A stretch of DNA of 64,000 nucleotides from the NCBI RefSeq assembly GCF_003258365.1, contig NZ_QHKM01000002.1, positions 1 to 64,000 of the forward strand, given 5' to 3'. Position 1 is the stretch's first letter, and each line of letters starts with the position of its first letter. The notes below the pieces were generated by a model, which was given only the letters and a program-made list of their open reading frames with translations, made no database searches and had not been told where the DNA came from. Shown piece after piece: positions 8,252 through 17,719 of this stretch. A program made the position numbers and the translations under genes. The stretch comes from Hymenobacter edaphi. Its GTDB lineage: Bacteria; Bacteroidota; Bacteroidia; Cytophagales; Hymenobacteraceae.

Positions 8252-11200
8252 TTGGCAAACTCTACGAATACTACTCCACCCGCGGCGCCGGCTCCCCAGC
8301 CCGCGCCGCGCCACCGGCTGCCCGGGCCCCTGCGCTGGCTGCTCTGGGGCCTGCTGGGCCTCGTAGGTCTGATTGTCCTCGTGGCCATCGGGCTGTATTT
8401 CGCACTGCAGGTGCCCTCGGTGCAGGACTGGGCCGCCCAGAAAGCGGCCGGCTACCTGCAGGGCAAAATCGGCACCGAAGTGCGCATCAATAAATTCCGC
8501 ACCGACTGGCGCCACGGCGTGGCCCTGGAAGGCGTGTACCTGGAAGACCAGAAGGGCGACACCCTGCTGTCGGTGGGCAAGCTGGCCGCCGGCATCGACC
8601 TGTGGGCCCTGGCCAAGTCGCAGATCAACGTGAGCAACGTGGAGCTGACCGACGGCACCGTCCACATTGCGCGCACCCTGCCCGACTCCACCTACAACTT
8701 CGACTACATCCTGGCGGCCTTCGCCACCGGCGACACCACCACCGCCACCCCGGCCGACTCCACCGGCGGCTTCAAGTACGACATCGGCGAGGCCCACCTG
8801 GCTCGCGTGTACCTGACCTACGACGACCAGGTGGACGGCATGAACGTGCGCGGCCGCGTGGGCGACCTGGCCGTGGCCATGAAGGAAGTGGACGTGGACC
8901 GCAGCATCTACCGGGTGGAAACGGCCAGCCTGAAGAACACCGGCATCAACATCCGGCAAACCAAGGTGCCGCCGGACACGCCCGCCGAGCCGCTCACGCT
9001 CACCTTTGGGCTGGGCCAGGCCACCCTCGACAACGTGGCCCTGAACTACGCCAATGACCCCTCCAAGCAGTACATCAAGACGCGCATCGGGCAGGCGCGG
9101 GTGACGGCCGACAACATCGACCTGATCCGGCAGCGCATCAACCTCAACTCGCTGGTGCTGCGCAACTCCGATATCAGCTACGCCCAGAACTCCACGGTGC
9201 CGGTGGAGCAGCGCGTGGTGAACCCGGCCGAAGCGGTGCAGAAAGTGGATTCGGCGGTGGCCCAGACCACCGGCGCGCCCACCAGCTGGCGGGTGGCCCT
9301 GCGCAACTCCGACATCAGCGGGGTGCGCTTCGCCTTCGACAACCTGGACGAGAAGCGGCAGCGCACCCGCCTGCCGGCCATGGACTACAACCACTTGCTG
9401 TTCGACTCGCTGGCCCTGCGCACCCGCGACCTGCTCTACACTGAAAACCGCACCACCGGCCGCATCGACCTGCTGCGGGGCCGGGAGCAGAGCGGCTTCC
9501 GGGTGGATAAGGCCCAGGCTGACGTGGTGTACGACTCGGTGCAGATCCGCCTCGACAACCTCGACCTCATCACGCCGCACACCCGCATCCGCCGCACCCT
9601 GGCCATCGGCTTCGACTCGCTGGGCGCGCTGGCTGACTCGCGTACCCTCGGCAAGACGCGCATCGAGGCCAACCTGCAGAACACCCGCCTGGGCTTCCGC
9701 GACATTCTGTACCTGGCGCCCGACCTGATTACCGAAAAGCCCTTTACCAGCGGCCCGAACCAGTCGGTGCTGCTGAGCGGGCAGGTAAACGGCCGCCTCG
9801 ACAACTTCGCGCTCAACAACGTGGAAATCGTGGGGCTGCGCAACACCATCGTGAAGGCCTCGGGCCGCATCCAGGGCCTGCCGAATACCGACCGCCGCCT
9901 CTACACCGACCTGAACATCCGGCAGCTGACCACCACCCGCCGCGACCTGAACGACATCCTACCCGCCGGCACCATTCCGCAGGACGTTATCGAGCTGCCG
10001 GAGCGGGCCACACTTAGCGGTACCATCAAGGGGCGGCCCACGGCCAACGACCTCGCGCTGAACCTGAAGGCCAATACTTCCTTCGGCGGGGCTACCATTG
10101 CGGCCAATCTGCGGCCGGGGCCCACGGGCAAGGAGCCCATTGATGCCCGCTTCAACCTGCAGAACTTCCAGCTCGGCCGCTTGCTCAAGCAGCCCGACAT
10201 CGGGCCGGTGACGGGCTCGGGCACGTACAAGGGCGTCGGCTTCGACCCCGAGACCATGCGCGGGCAGCTGACGGCCAAGCTGCAGCGGGCCCGCTACGGC
10301 AACTACACCTACCAGAACATCGACGCCAACGTGGGCATCACCGGGCAGCGCTACGACATTGCGGCGCGCAGCACCGGCGACTCGAACGCGGCCTTCAACA
10401 TCAAGGGGGTGGTCGATCTGAGCAACCCGAATGCCCCGCAGTACTCCTTCGGCGGCTCCTTGCAGGGGCTGAACCTGACGGCGCTGGGCTTCTACTCGGG
10501 CGGGCAGCTCAGCCTGAAGGGCGACCTGGACGCCAACCTGCGCGGCTCCGACCTGAACTCTCTCAACGGCACGGTGAAGGGCGACAACGTGGTCATCAAC
10601 CTCAACGGGCAGAGCATTCCGCTTGACTCGCTCGACGCCCGCATCCTGCAGCAGCCCGGCCGCACCGAGGTGGACTTCACCTCGCGCATCCTGCAGGCCA
10701 CGCTGCGCGGCGACACCCGCCTCGGCGACATTGCCACCGAGCTGCAGCGCCACATCGACCGGTACTTCGACCTGCCGGACGTGCAGTACCGGCCCTCGGC
10801 GGTGGCGCGGCAGTTTACCTTCGACGTGAACGTGCCCAAGACCGGCGCGCTGCTGCTGCCGCGCTTCGTGCCGGGGCTCACCCGGATTTCGCCCTTCAAG
10901 CTGGCCGGCAGCTACGACAGCCGCGCCGCCAACCTGACGGTGCGCACCGACATTGCCCGCCTGCGCTACTCCGGCACCACCGTCGACTCGCTGAAGCTGC
11001 GCGTGACCTCCGACCCGCAGAAGCTGGACTACGGCCTGCTGATCGACCAGGTGCGCCAGGATACCACGCTGCGCATTCCGAACCCCTCGCTGACCGGTAG
11101 CATTGCCAACAACCAGATTGGCACCCGCCTGCGCATTGCCGAGTCGGACTCGGTGCAGCGGCTGAGCCTGGGCGGCACCTTGCAGGTGCTCAACGGGGCG

Positions 11201-13501
11201 CAGACCTACCAGTTCAGCTTTGCGCCCGACATCGTGCTCGACAACAAGCAGTGGACCGCCGCTCCCGGCGGGGTGGTGCGCTACACGCTGTCGACCGGCA
11301 ACATCGATGCCCAAAACGTGCGCATCTCGCGCAGCCAGGGCGCCGCCGACCGGTTTCTGGCCCTGCAGACGCTGCCCGGCCCGCGCAACCCGCTGCAGGT
11401 GCAGCTCGGCAACCTCGACCTGAACGGCCTGGGCCGGGCCGCCGGCCTGCAGGATTCGCTGGTAGGCGGCACCCTCAACGGCCAGGCGGTGGGCTACAAC
11501 CTGGGCCGCACCGGCCAAGCCTTTACGGCCGACCTGACGCTGGGCGGCTTTGCCTACAACAAATACGTGCTCGGCGACCTGCGCGCCCAGGTGCAAAACA
11601 ATGTGGCCGACCGCTACGACCTGAACGCTCAGCTGACCAAGGACGACGGCACCGACGTGCGCGTGACCGGTAATTACCGCACCAGCGGCGCCATCGACGT
11701 GGTGGCTAACATCGCGCAGTTCAATCTGAAAGCCATTGAGCCCTTCTCGGCCGGACAGATTCAGGAGGCGACGGGCGCCCTGACCGGCCGCTTCACGGTG
11801 ACGGGCACCACCGCCAACCCGCAGCTGCGCGGGGCGGCCCGCTTCCGCGACGGGGGCTTTACCCTGACGCAGCTCGGGGCCCCGTTCCGCCTTTCTGACC
11901 AGGAACTGACCCTAACCGACCGCGGCCTGCACTTCGACCAGTTTGCCATCATCGACTCCTTGGGCAGCCGCGCCATTGTGGATGGTTACATCGTGCCGGC
12001 GCGCCAGTTGGCGCAAGTGGGCCAGTACCGCCTGCAGCTCGACGTGAATACCGACCACTTCCTGGCCGTGCAGAGCACCCGCCGCGACAATCCGCTGTAC
12101 TACGGCAAGCTGTTCGTGGACTCGGACAGCCAGGTGCGCGGCAACCTGCAGCGGCCCAACGTGCGCACCCGCGCCACCGTGGCCGAGGGCTCGAACCTGA
12201 CCGTGGTGGTGCCCACCGACGAGGCCGTGGCCGTGGAGCGCGAGGGCATCGTGGTGTTCGTGGACAAGGACGCGCCCAAGCCCAACGCCGACTCGCTGCT
12301 GACGGCCATGGCCGACGACATCGACAGCGCGGCCGTGGCCACCGGCTACGACGTGCGCGCCAACATCACCGTCAACGACAACACGCCCTTCACCATCGTC
12401 ATCGACGAGGCGGCCGGCGACAACCTGAAAGTGCGGGCCGACGGCACCCTGAACGCCACCCTCGACGAGCGGGGCGCCCAGACGCTTACCGGCCGGCTCG
12501 ACGTAACCCAGGGCCAGTACGTGCTGAGCCTCTACGATTTGGCCGAGCGCAAATTCGATATTGCGCCGGGCTCGTTCATTACCTGGAGCGGCGACCCGTA
12601 CAATGCCCAGCTCAACGTATCGGCCATTTACCGGGTGCGGGCCGTGGCCGCCGACCTCATTGCCAATCAGCTCGACGCGGGCTCGGAGCTGAGCAACCTC
12701 TCGCGCAACCGCCTGCCCTTCGAGGTGTACCTGAACGTGACCGACCAGCTGCTCAAGCCCACCATCGGCTTCGACATTCGGGTGCCCGAGGGCACGACCA
12801 GCCCGGTGGCCGAGCCGGTGCGCGCCAAGCTGGAGCAGCTGCGCCAGCCCAGCAACGTGAACGAGCTGAACAAGCAGGTCTTCTCCTTGCTGGCCCTGAA
12901 CCGCTTCATCGCCGAAAACCCCTTCCAAAGCACCGCCGGCCCGGGCACCTTCGTGGGCAACCAGCTGCGCGGCTCGGCCAGCCAGGTGCTCACGGACCAG
13001 CTCAACAACCTCACCGGCGAGTACCTGGCCGGTCTGGGTCTGGAGCTGGGCGTCGACTCGTACACGGCCGTGACGGGCACCGGGGCCCAGCAAAACCGCA
13101 CTGACCTGAACGTGGCCATGCGCCGGCAGCTGTTCAACGACCGTCTCTCGGTCCGCCTCGGCACCGACGTGCCGCTGGGCGGGGGCAGCAACGGCACCCA
13201 GGCCACCTCGGGCACGGCCGCCGCCAGCCAGTTTGCCGGCGACGTGAGCATCGAGTACAACATCCTGCCCGACGGCCGCCTGCGCCTGCGCGCCTTCCGC
13301 AACAACGCCTACGAGGACATCGACGGCCAATTCATCCGCACCGGCACCGCGCTCATCTTCCAGCGCGACTACAACTCCCTGCAGGAGCTGTTCCAGAAAG
13401 TGGCGCCGGAGGTGAAGCAGGCCGTGAAAACGGACCGCAAGGAGCGCAAAGCCGAAAAGGCCGCCGCCCAGGATACGCTTAAAAACAACGCCCTGAACTA
13501 G
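8252..13501 (+). CDS. tamB: TamB-type translocation/assembly module protein (DUF490 family)
   Basis: This roughly 1749-residue AsmA/TamB-like protein is anchored in the inner membrane by a single hydrophobic helix (about residues 26-53). It spans the periplasm as a long repetitive beta-strand groove thought to carry lipids or help outer-membrane protein assembly. The C-terminal TamB domain occupies about residues 1360-1735 and ends with the strand pattern typical of the family (RLRLRAFRN...GTALIFQRDY). No ATG exists near the 5' end. The frame offers TTG codons at 8183 and 8252, and I took 8252 because it leaves a short proline-rich cytoplasmic tail before the membrane helix; this start is uncertain. 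The TAG is followed 8 bp later by tamL, so the two are surely co-expressed and act as partners. Confidence 0.88.
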   Translation: MANSTNTTPPAAPAPQPAPRHRLPGPLRWLLWGLLGLVGLIVLVAIGLYFALQVPSVQDWAAQKAAGYLQGKIGTEVRINKFRTDWRHGVALEGVYLEDQKGDTLLSVGKLAAGIDLWALAKSQINVSNVELTDGTVHIARTLPDSTYNFDYILAAFATGDTTTATPADSTGGFKYDIGEAHLARVYLTYDDQVDGMNVRGRVGDLAVAMKEVDVDRSIYRVETASLKNTGINIRQTKVPPDTPAEPLTLTFGLGQATLDNVALNYANDPSKQYIKTRIGQARVTADNIDLIRQRINLNSLVLRNSDISYAQNSTVPVEQRVVNPAEAVQKVDSAVAQTTGAPTSWRVALRNSDISGVRFAFDNLDEKRQRTRLPAMDYNHLLFDSLALRTRDLLYTENRTTGRIDLLRGREQSGFRVDKAQADVVYDSVQIRLDNLDLITPHTRIRRTLAIGFDSLGALADSRTLGKTRIEANLQNTRLGFRDILYLAPDLITEKPFTSGPNQSVLLSGQVNGRLDNFALNNVEIVGLRNTIVKASGRIQGLPNTDRRLYTDLNIRQLTTTRRDLNDILPAGTIPQDVIELPERATLSGTIKGRPTANDLALNLKANTSFGGATIAANLRPGPTGKEPIDARFNLQNFQLGRLLKQPDIGPVTGSGTYKGVGFDPETMRGQLTAKLQRARYGNYTYQNIDANVGITGQRYDIAARSTGDSNAAFNIKGVVDLSNPNAPQYSFGGSLQGLNLTALGFYSGGQLSLKGDLDANLRGSDLNSLNGTVKGDNVVINLNGQSIPLDSLDARILQQPGRTEVDFTSRILQATLRGDTRLGDIATELQRHIDRYFDLPDVQYRPSAVARQFTFDVNVPKTGALLLPRFVPGLTRISPFKLAGSYDSRAANLTVRTDIARLRYSGTTVDSLKLRVTSDPQKLDYGLLIDQVRQDTTLRIPNPSLTGSIANNQIGTRLRIAESDSVQRLSLGGTLQVLNGAQTYQFSFAPDIVLDNKQWTAAPGGVVRYTLSTGNIDAQNVRISRSQGAADRFLALQTLPGPRNPLQVQLGNLDLNGLGRAAGLQDSLVGGTLNGQAVGYNLGRTGQAFTADLTLGGFAYNKYVLGDLRAQVQNNVADRYDLNAQLTKDDGTDVRVTGNYRTSGAIDVVANIAQFNLKAIEPFSAGQIQEATGALTGRFTVTGTTANPQLRGAARFRDGGFTLTQLGAPFRLSDQELTLTDRGLHFDQFAIIDSLGSRAIVDGYIVPARQLAQVGQYRLQLDVNTDHFLAVQSTRRDNPLYYGKLFVDSDSQVRGNLQRPNVRTRATVAEGSNLTVVVPTDEAVAVEREGIVVFVDKDAPKPNADSLLTAMADDIDSAAVATGYDVRANITVNDNTPFTIVIDEAAGDNLKVRADGTLNATLDERGAQTLTGRLDVTQGQYVLSLYDLAERKFDIAPGSFITWSGDPYNAQLNVSAIYRVRAVAADLIANQLDAGSELSNLSRNRLPFEVYLNVTDQLLKPTIGFDIRVPEGTTSPVAEPVRAKLEQLRQPSNVNELNKQVFSLLALNRFIAENPFQSTAGPGTFVGNQLRGSASQVLTDQLNNLTGEYLAGLGLELGVDSYTAVTGTGAQQNRTDLNVAMRRQLFNDRLSVRLGTDVPLGGGSNGTQATSGTAAASQFAGDVSIEYNILPDGRLRLRAFRNNAYEDIDGQFIRTGTALIFQRDYNSLQELFQKVAPEVKQAVKTDRKERKAEKAAAQDTLKNNALN

Positions 13502-13509
13502 GACCGCAG

Positions 13510-15915
13510 ATGTCAGAACCTACCCCGACGACGCCGATGCGGACGACTCACCCGGTGCTGCGCGCCGCCACGCTAGCGGGCTTGCTGCTGCTGGCCGGCT
13601 GCAGCGGCACGCGCTTCATTCCCGAAAACGACAAGCTCTACACCGGCTCCGCGGTGAAGGTGACTTCGCCTTACCCCATTGCCGACGAAGCTGCCCTGAC
13701 CACGGAGCTGGAGTCGATGCTGACGCCCAAGCCCAACGCCTCCATCCTGGGGCTGCGGCCCAAGCTGTATTTCTGGCACATGGGCGCGGGCAAAACCAAG
13801 GGCCTGGGCAAGTGGCTGGCCGACAAGTACGGCGAAGCCCCGGTGCTGCTCAGCCAGGTGGACACGCAGAAGGTGAAAAACCTGATGCTCAACCGCCTCT
13901 ACAACAACGGCTTCTTTGCCAATCCGGTGGTGCAGAGCAAGGTGACGGCCAAGGGGCGCACCGCCACCGTCGACTACACGGCGCGGGTGCAGAAGGCCTA
14001 TACCATCAAGGAAATCCACTTCCCGGACCGCGACACGCTCATCGACCGCGACATCCGCAAGACCCAGGCCGGCTCCCTGCTGAAAGTGGGCGACCCGTAC
14101 AACCTCAACCGCCTAATCGACGAGCGCACGCGCATCGACAACGAGCTGAAGCAGACCGGGTATTACTACTTCGCCCCCGATTACCTGCTCTACGAAGTCG
14201 ACAGCACCGAGCACAACACGGTGGACGTGTACCTGCGGGTGAAGGGCAGCATTCCGAAGCGCGCCAGCAAGCCCTACGTGCTCAACCGGGTGACGCTGAA
14301 CACGCGCTTCGGCCTGACGGACACCACCGAGAGCATCAAGCCCATCATCTACCAGAAGTTTCGCTACGTGCCTGATGAGGAGGTGTTCAAGGCCAAGGCC
14401 ATTACCCGGGCCACCTTCCTCTACCCCGACTCGCTGTACCGCCGCCACCGCCAGGACCAGACCCTGAGCCGCCTGATGAGCCTGGGCACGTTCAAGTTCG
14501 TCGACATTCAGTTCCGGCCGGCGCGGCAGAAGCCCGACTCGGCCGGCTACGGCTTCCTGAACGCGCAGGTGCGCATGACGCAGCTGAAGAAGAAGTCCCT
14601 CCGGGCCGAAATTCAGCTGGTGCAGAAAACCAACGGCTTTACCGGGCCCGGCTTCACGGCGCAGTTTCGCAACCGCTCGGCCCTGCGCGGCGCGGAGCAG
14701 CTGATTCTGAACTTCGTGGGCACCTTCGAAACGCGCTCGGCCCCGCCCAAAGCCACGCCCGACGCGCCGGTGCTCGGCCTCTCGTCGGTGGAAGTGGGCG
14801 TGAACGGGCAGCTGCTGGTGCCGCGCTTCATCGCGCCCTTCGACATCCGGCTGCGCGAGTCGGACTTTCAACCGCGCACCACCTTCGGGGCGGGCTACCG
14901 CTACGTGGAGCGGCGGGAGTTTTTTCAGGAAGACTTCTTCAACCTGAACTACGGCTACAGCTGGAAAACCAAGATTACCAACGAGCACGAGTTCCGGCCC
15001 GTCGATCTGCAGTACATCCGCCTGGCCAACACCGAGCAGGCGTTCCGGGACCTGCTGGTGCAGCGACCCTTCCTGCGCCTGAGCTTCGAGCAGCAGTTCA
15101 TCCCGGCCTCCTCGTACCGCTACACCTACAACACGCAGGTGTATGAGAAGCGCCGCGAGCAGGTGTATTTCAGCGGCGGGCTGGAGCTGGCCGGCAACCT
15201 GGCCAGCGCCGTGAGCCGGCAGAGCAGCACCACCGCCGACGGCCGCACCCAAAAGGAAATCTTCGGGCAGGCGTTTTCGCAGTATTCCAAGCTCGACCTG
15301 GAGTTTCGCAACTACTACCGCATCACCCAGAACCCGACCAGCGGCAACAAAATAGCCACCCGCGTGCTGCTGGGCCTGGGCACGCCCTACGGCAACTCCC
15401 GCGTGCTGCCCTACCTGAAGCAGTACGGCATCGGCGGGCCCAACAGCGTGCGGGCCTTCGGGGCGCGCTACGTGGGGCCGGGCACCTACCGCCCCACCGG
15501 CGCCAATCAGATCAACAACCGCTTCTACGACCAGGTCGGCGACATTCGCTTCGAGGTCAACGCCGAGTACCGGCAGGATCTGTTTCCCTACGTGAAGGGC
15601 GCCGTGTTCGTGGATGCGGGCAACATCTGGCTGGCCAACCCCGACCCGAGCCGCACCACCTTCGACAGCAACGGCAACCCCGACGGCAAAAACGGGCAGT
15701 TCCAGCTGAACTCCTTCTTCAAGGAGCTGGCCGTGGGCGCCGGCGCCGGCATCCGCGTCGACGTGCAGTTCCTCGTCATCCGCCTCGATTACGCCGTGCC
15801 CATGCGCGTGCCCTACTCTACCACCAACATTCCCTCGGGCGAAGAAGACACCATCCCGCGCGTCGGCAGCTTCGCCGACGGCCGCCTGAACCTGGCCATC
15901 GGCTACCCCTTCTAA
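13510..15915 (+). CDS. tamL: TamL, lipoprotein Omp85/BamA-family outer-membrane protein
   Basis: The 801-residue product carries a lipoprotein signal (LLLAGC, lipidated Cys at residue 31), then POTRA-like modules (about 40-400) and a C-terminal Omp85 beta-barrel. The barrel includes a lid-loop-like segment (GGPNSVRAFGAR, about residue 640) and a terminal strand (GRLNLAIGYPF) ending in Phe. In Bacteroidota the TamA counterpart is a lipoprotein called TamL, and its position right behind tamB supports that name over BamA. AGGAC a few bases before the ATG is a reasonable ribosome site. A second ATG nine codons in would give a more compact signal peptide and cannot be excluded. Confidence 0.9.
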   Translation: MSEPTPTTPMRTTHPVLRAATLAGLLLLAGCSGTRFIPENDKLYTGSAVKVTSPYPIADEAALTTELESMLTPKPNASILGLRPKLYFWHMGAGKTKGLGKWLADKYGEAPVLLSQVDTQKVKNLMLNRLYNNGFFANPVVQSKVTAKGRTATVDYTARVQKAYTIKEIHFPDRDTLIDRDIRKTQAGSLLKVGDPYNLNRLIDERTRIDNELKQTGYYYFAPDYLLYEVDSTEHNTVDVYLRVKGSIPKRASKPYVLNRVTLNTRFGLTDTTESIKPIIYQKFRYVPDEEVFKAKAITRATFLYPDSLYRRHRQDQTLSRLMSLGTFKFVDIQFRPARQKPDSAGYGFLNAQVRMTQLKKKSLRAEIQLVQKTNGFTGPGFTAQFRNRSALRGAEQLILNFVGTFETRSAPPKATPDAPVLGLSSVEVGVNGQLLVPRFIAPFDIRLRESDFQPRTTFGAGYRYVERREFFQEDFFNLNYGYSWKTKITNEHEFRPVDLQYIRLANTEQAFRDLLVQRPFLRLSFEQQFIPASSYRYTYNTQVYEKRREQVYFSGGLELAGNLASAVSRQSSTTADGRTQKEIFGQAFSQYSKLDLEFRNYYRITQNPTSGNKIATRVLLGLGTPYGNSRVLPYLKQYGIGGPNSVRAFGARYVGPGTYRPTGANQINNRFYDQVGDIRFEVNAEYRQDLFPYVKGAVFVDAGNIWLANPDPSRTTFDSNGNPDGKNGQFQLNSFFKELAVGAGAGIRVDVQFLVIRLDYAVPMRVPYSTTNIPSGEEDTIPRVGSFADGRLNLAIGYPF

Positions 15916-15918
15916 GCG

Positions 15919-16081
15919 GTGAAATGGCGAGATGGTGAGTTTAACGTTCTGGCTGCCCTGAATGCACAAACGGCCCCGGCAACATCTGCTGCCGGGGCCG
16001 TTTGGCTTTCTTGATTTGAGCAGGTGAAATGGTGAGGTGCCGCTGGCACGTCAACTCACCAGTTCACCATCTCGCCATTTC
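15919..16081. repeat. Octamer-arm palindromic element, copy 1 (enlarged loop)
   Basis: The left arm (15919-15939) and right arm (about 16053-16081) are reverse complements made of imperfect 8-bp GGTGANNT-type units. The loop contains the terminator at 15968-16003 and a second partial left arm (16023-16039). The right arm runs into the stop codon of the amidase gene. Confidence 0.8.
15968..16003. terminator. Bidirectional intrinsic terminator
   Basis: A 14-bp perfect stem (15968-15981 with 15990-16003) with an 8-nt loop is flanked by AAA and TTT. It lies between the convergent tamL and amidase genes. Confidence 0.85.
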
Positions 16082-17675
16082 ACTGTTCCTCCGCTTCCGT
16101 CTTGCTGTGGCCGAGGAAGCGTTTGGCGCGGGTGGCTTTTAGAAAGTCCTCCAGGCCGGCGGTGATGCGCTCGGCCATCTGCTGCTGAAAGGCCGGGTCG
16201 AGCAGGCGTTTTTCGTCGTCGGGGTTGGATATGAACGCGGTTTCGACCAGCGCGTTGGGGTATTCGGTGGGGCCGTTCAGGCCAAAGTTGAACGAGCCCA
16301 CGTTGCCCCAGGGCGCCAGGCCGGTCTGCTGCATCTGCGCGTAGATGGCCGACGACAGCGGCCGGAATGCCACGTAGCGGTAAAAGGCCGCCGTGCCCTT
16401 GGCCTCGGCCGAGCCGGTGCTATTGACGTGCACGCTCACCAGCAGCTGCGGCATCAGCTTGCGCAGGCGGCGGATGCGCAGCTCATTGCCCACGCTCACG
16501 TCGGCGTCGCGGGTCATGAGCACGGTGGCACCGGCCTTTTCCAGCTCGGCGCGCAGCTTCTGGGCAATGCTCAGCGTGAGCGTCTTCTCCATCACCCCGG
16601 CGCTGCCCACGGCGCCCTGGTTGTCGCCGCCGTGGCCGGCGTCCACGGCCACGGTGAGGCCCTTTAGCTCCAGCCGGGCCGGCGGGCGCCGCACCCGGAT
16701 GGTCAGCACGTTGTTCTGGTAGCCGATGGCGTAGCCCCAGCTCTGGCGGTGCTTCAGGTCGATGACGATGCGGAACACGTCGGGCTGGGGCTGCTCGTAG
16801 TACACGTTGGTGATTTCGCGCAGGCCCGTCCGCTGGGTTATCCAGTTGGTATTCGAGGTGGCCCCGAATACGTCGACCACCAGCCGCGTGGGCTCCAGTT
16901 GCAGCTGCGAGCGGTAGGGCAGGCGCTCCTGCAAGGGCACGCGCACGTAGTCGTACTGCTCGTCGCCGCTCACGCTCCACGAGCCGGTGAGCGACTGGGG
17001 CACAAAGCCGCCGGGCGGCAGCAGGCGCACGGTTTCGTCGGGCACCCAGGCGGTCTGGTTTTCGGCCAGGCGCACGCGCAGGTACTCGCCCACGCGGCCG
17101 GTCACGTGCAGCAACACCAGGGAGTCGAGGTAGCCGATTTTGGCCCCGCCCAGGCGGTCCTCGCCCAGGCCGTAGTTCAAGTAAGCCAGCGAAGTACTGG
17201 TGCGTGCCAGCTGCGGCAGGGCCGGGTTGAGCAGGCGCACGGTGGTCTTGGTGAGCAGCGAGTCGCGGCGGCCGTCGGGCAGCTTCAGGCGCACCAGCAG
17301 CGGCCGGCCGGCGGCGGTGCCCAGCGTGGTATCGGTAGCCTGCACCACGTAGCTGAGCTGGTAGACGCTGCTGCCGCGCTTGCCGTCGGCGGCGGGCAGC
17401 TCGGTCAGCGGCACCTCGCGCAGCACTTTGGTGGGCTTGCCGTCGGGGCCGGGTAGGCCGGGCATCAGGGTTTGCAGCACGCTCACGCGGGCGCCGGGCT
17501 GGGCCTTCACGCGCAGCTGCAGCCGGTCGCCGGGCTGCAGCCACTGGTCGCGGGCCGGCACCGTCTCCGCCGATTCGAGTAGGCGCTGGGCCGCGGCGGG
17601 CAGCGCAGCGAGCAGGGCAACGAGCAACAGCAGCGGGCCAACAAGCCGGCGCGGGCGAAACCAGGGAGCATTCAT
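16080..17675 (-). CDS. N-acetylmuramoyl-L-alanine amidase (Amidase_3) with AMIN-like domain
   Basis: This 531-residue enzyme cleaves the amide bond between MurNAc and the stem peptide of peptidoglycan. A signal peptide (about 1-30) is followed by a roughly 200-residue beta-rich region, an AMIN-like module (about 220-330) that may guide it to the septum, and a zinc-dependent Amidase_3 domain (about 338-510). Zinc and catalytic residues are visible: DAGHGG, GVMEK, SVHVNS and LVETAFISNPDDE. The last 20 residues are charged. The gene starts 44 bp after the upstream barrel-like gene and is probably co-transcribed with it. Its stop codon overlaps an intergenic palindromic repeat. Confidence 0.9.
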   Translation of the reverse strand: MNAPWFRPRRLVGPLLLLVALLAALPAAAQRLLESAETVPARDQWLQPGDRLQLRVKAQPGARVSVLQTLMPGLPGPDGKPTKVLREVPLTELPAADGKRGSSVYQLSYVVQATDTTLGTAAGRPLLVRLKLPDGRRDSLLTKTTVRLLNPALPQLARTSTSLAYLNYGLGEDRLGGAKIGYLDSLVLLHVTGRVGEYLRVRLAENQTAWVPDETVRLLPPGGFVPQSLTGSWSVSGDEQYDYVRVPLQERLPYRSQLQLEPTRLVVDVFGATSNTNWITQRTGLREITNVYYEQPQPDVFRIVIDLKHRQSWGYAIGYQNNVLTIRVRRPPARLELKGLTVAVDAGHGGDNQGAVGSAGVMEKTLTLSIAQKLRAELEKAGATVLMTRDADVSVGNELRIRRLRKLMPQLLVSVHVNSTGSAEAKGTAAFYRYVAFRPLSSAIYAQMQQTGLAPWGNVGSFNFGLNGPTEYPNALVETAFISNPDDEKRLLDPAFQQQMAERITAGLEDFLKATRAKRFLGHSKTEAEEQ

Positions 17676-17719
17676 GCTGCAAAGAAACGGCCCCGGCCGC
17701 GCCAGGATGCGCCGGGAGG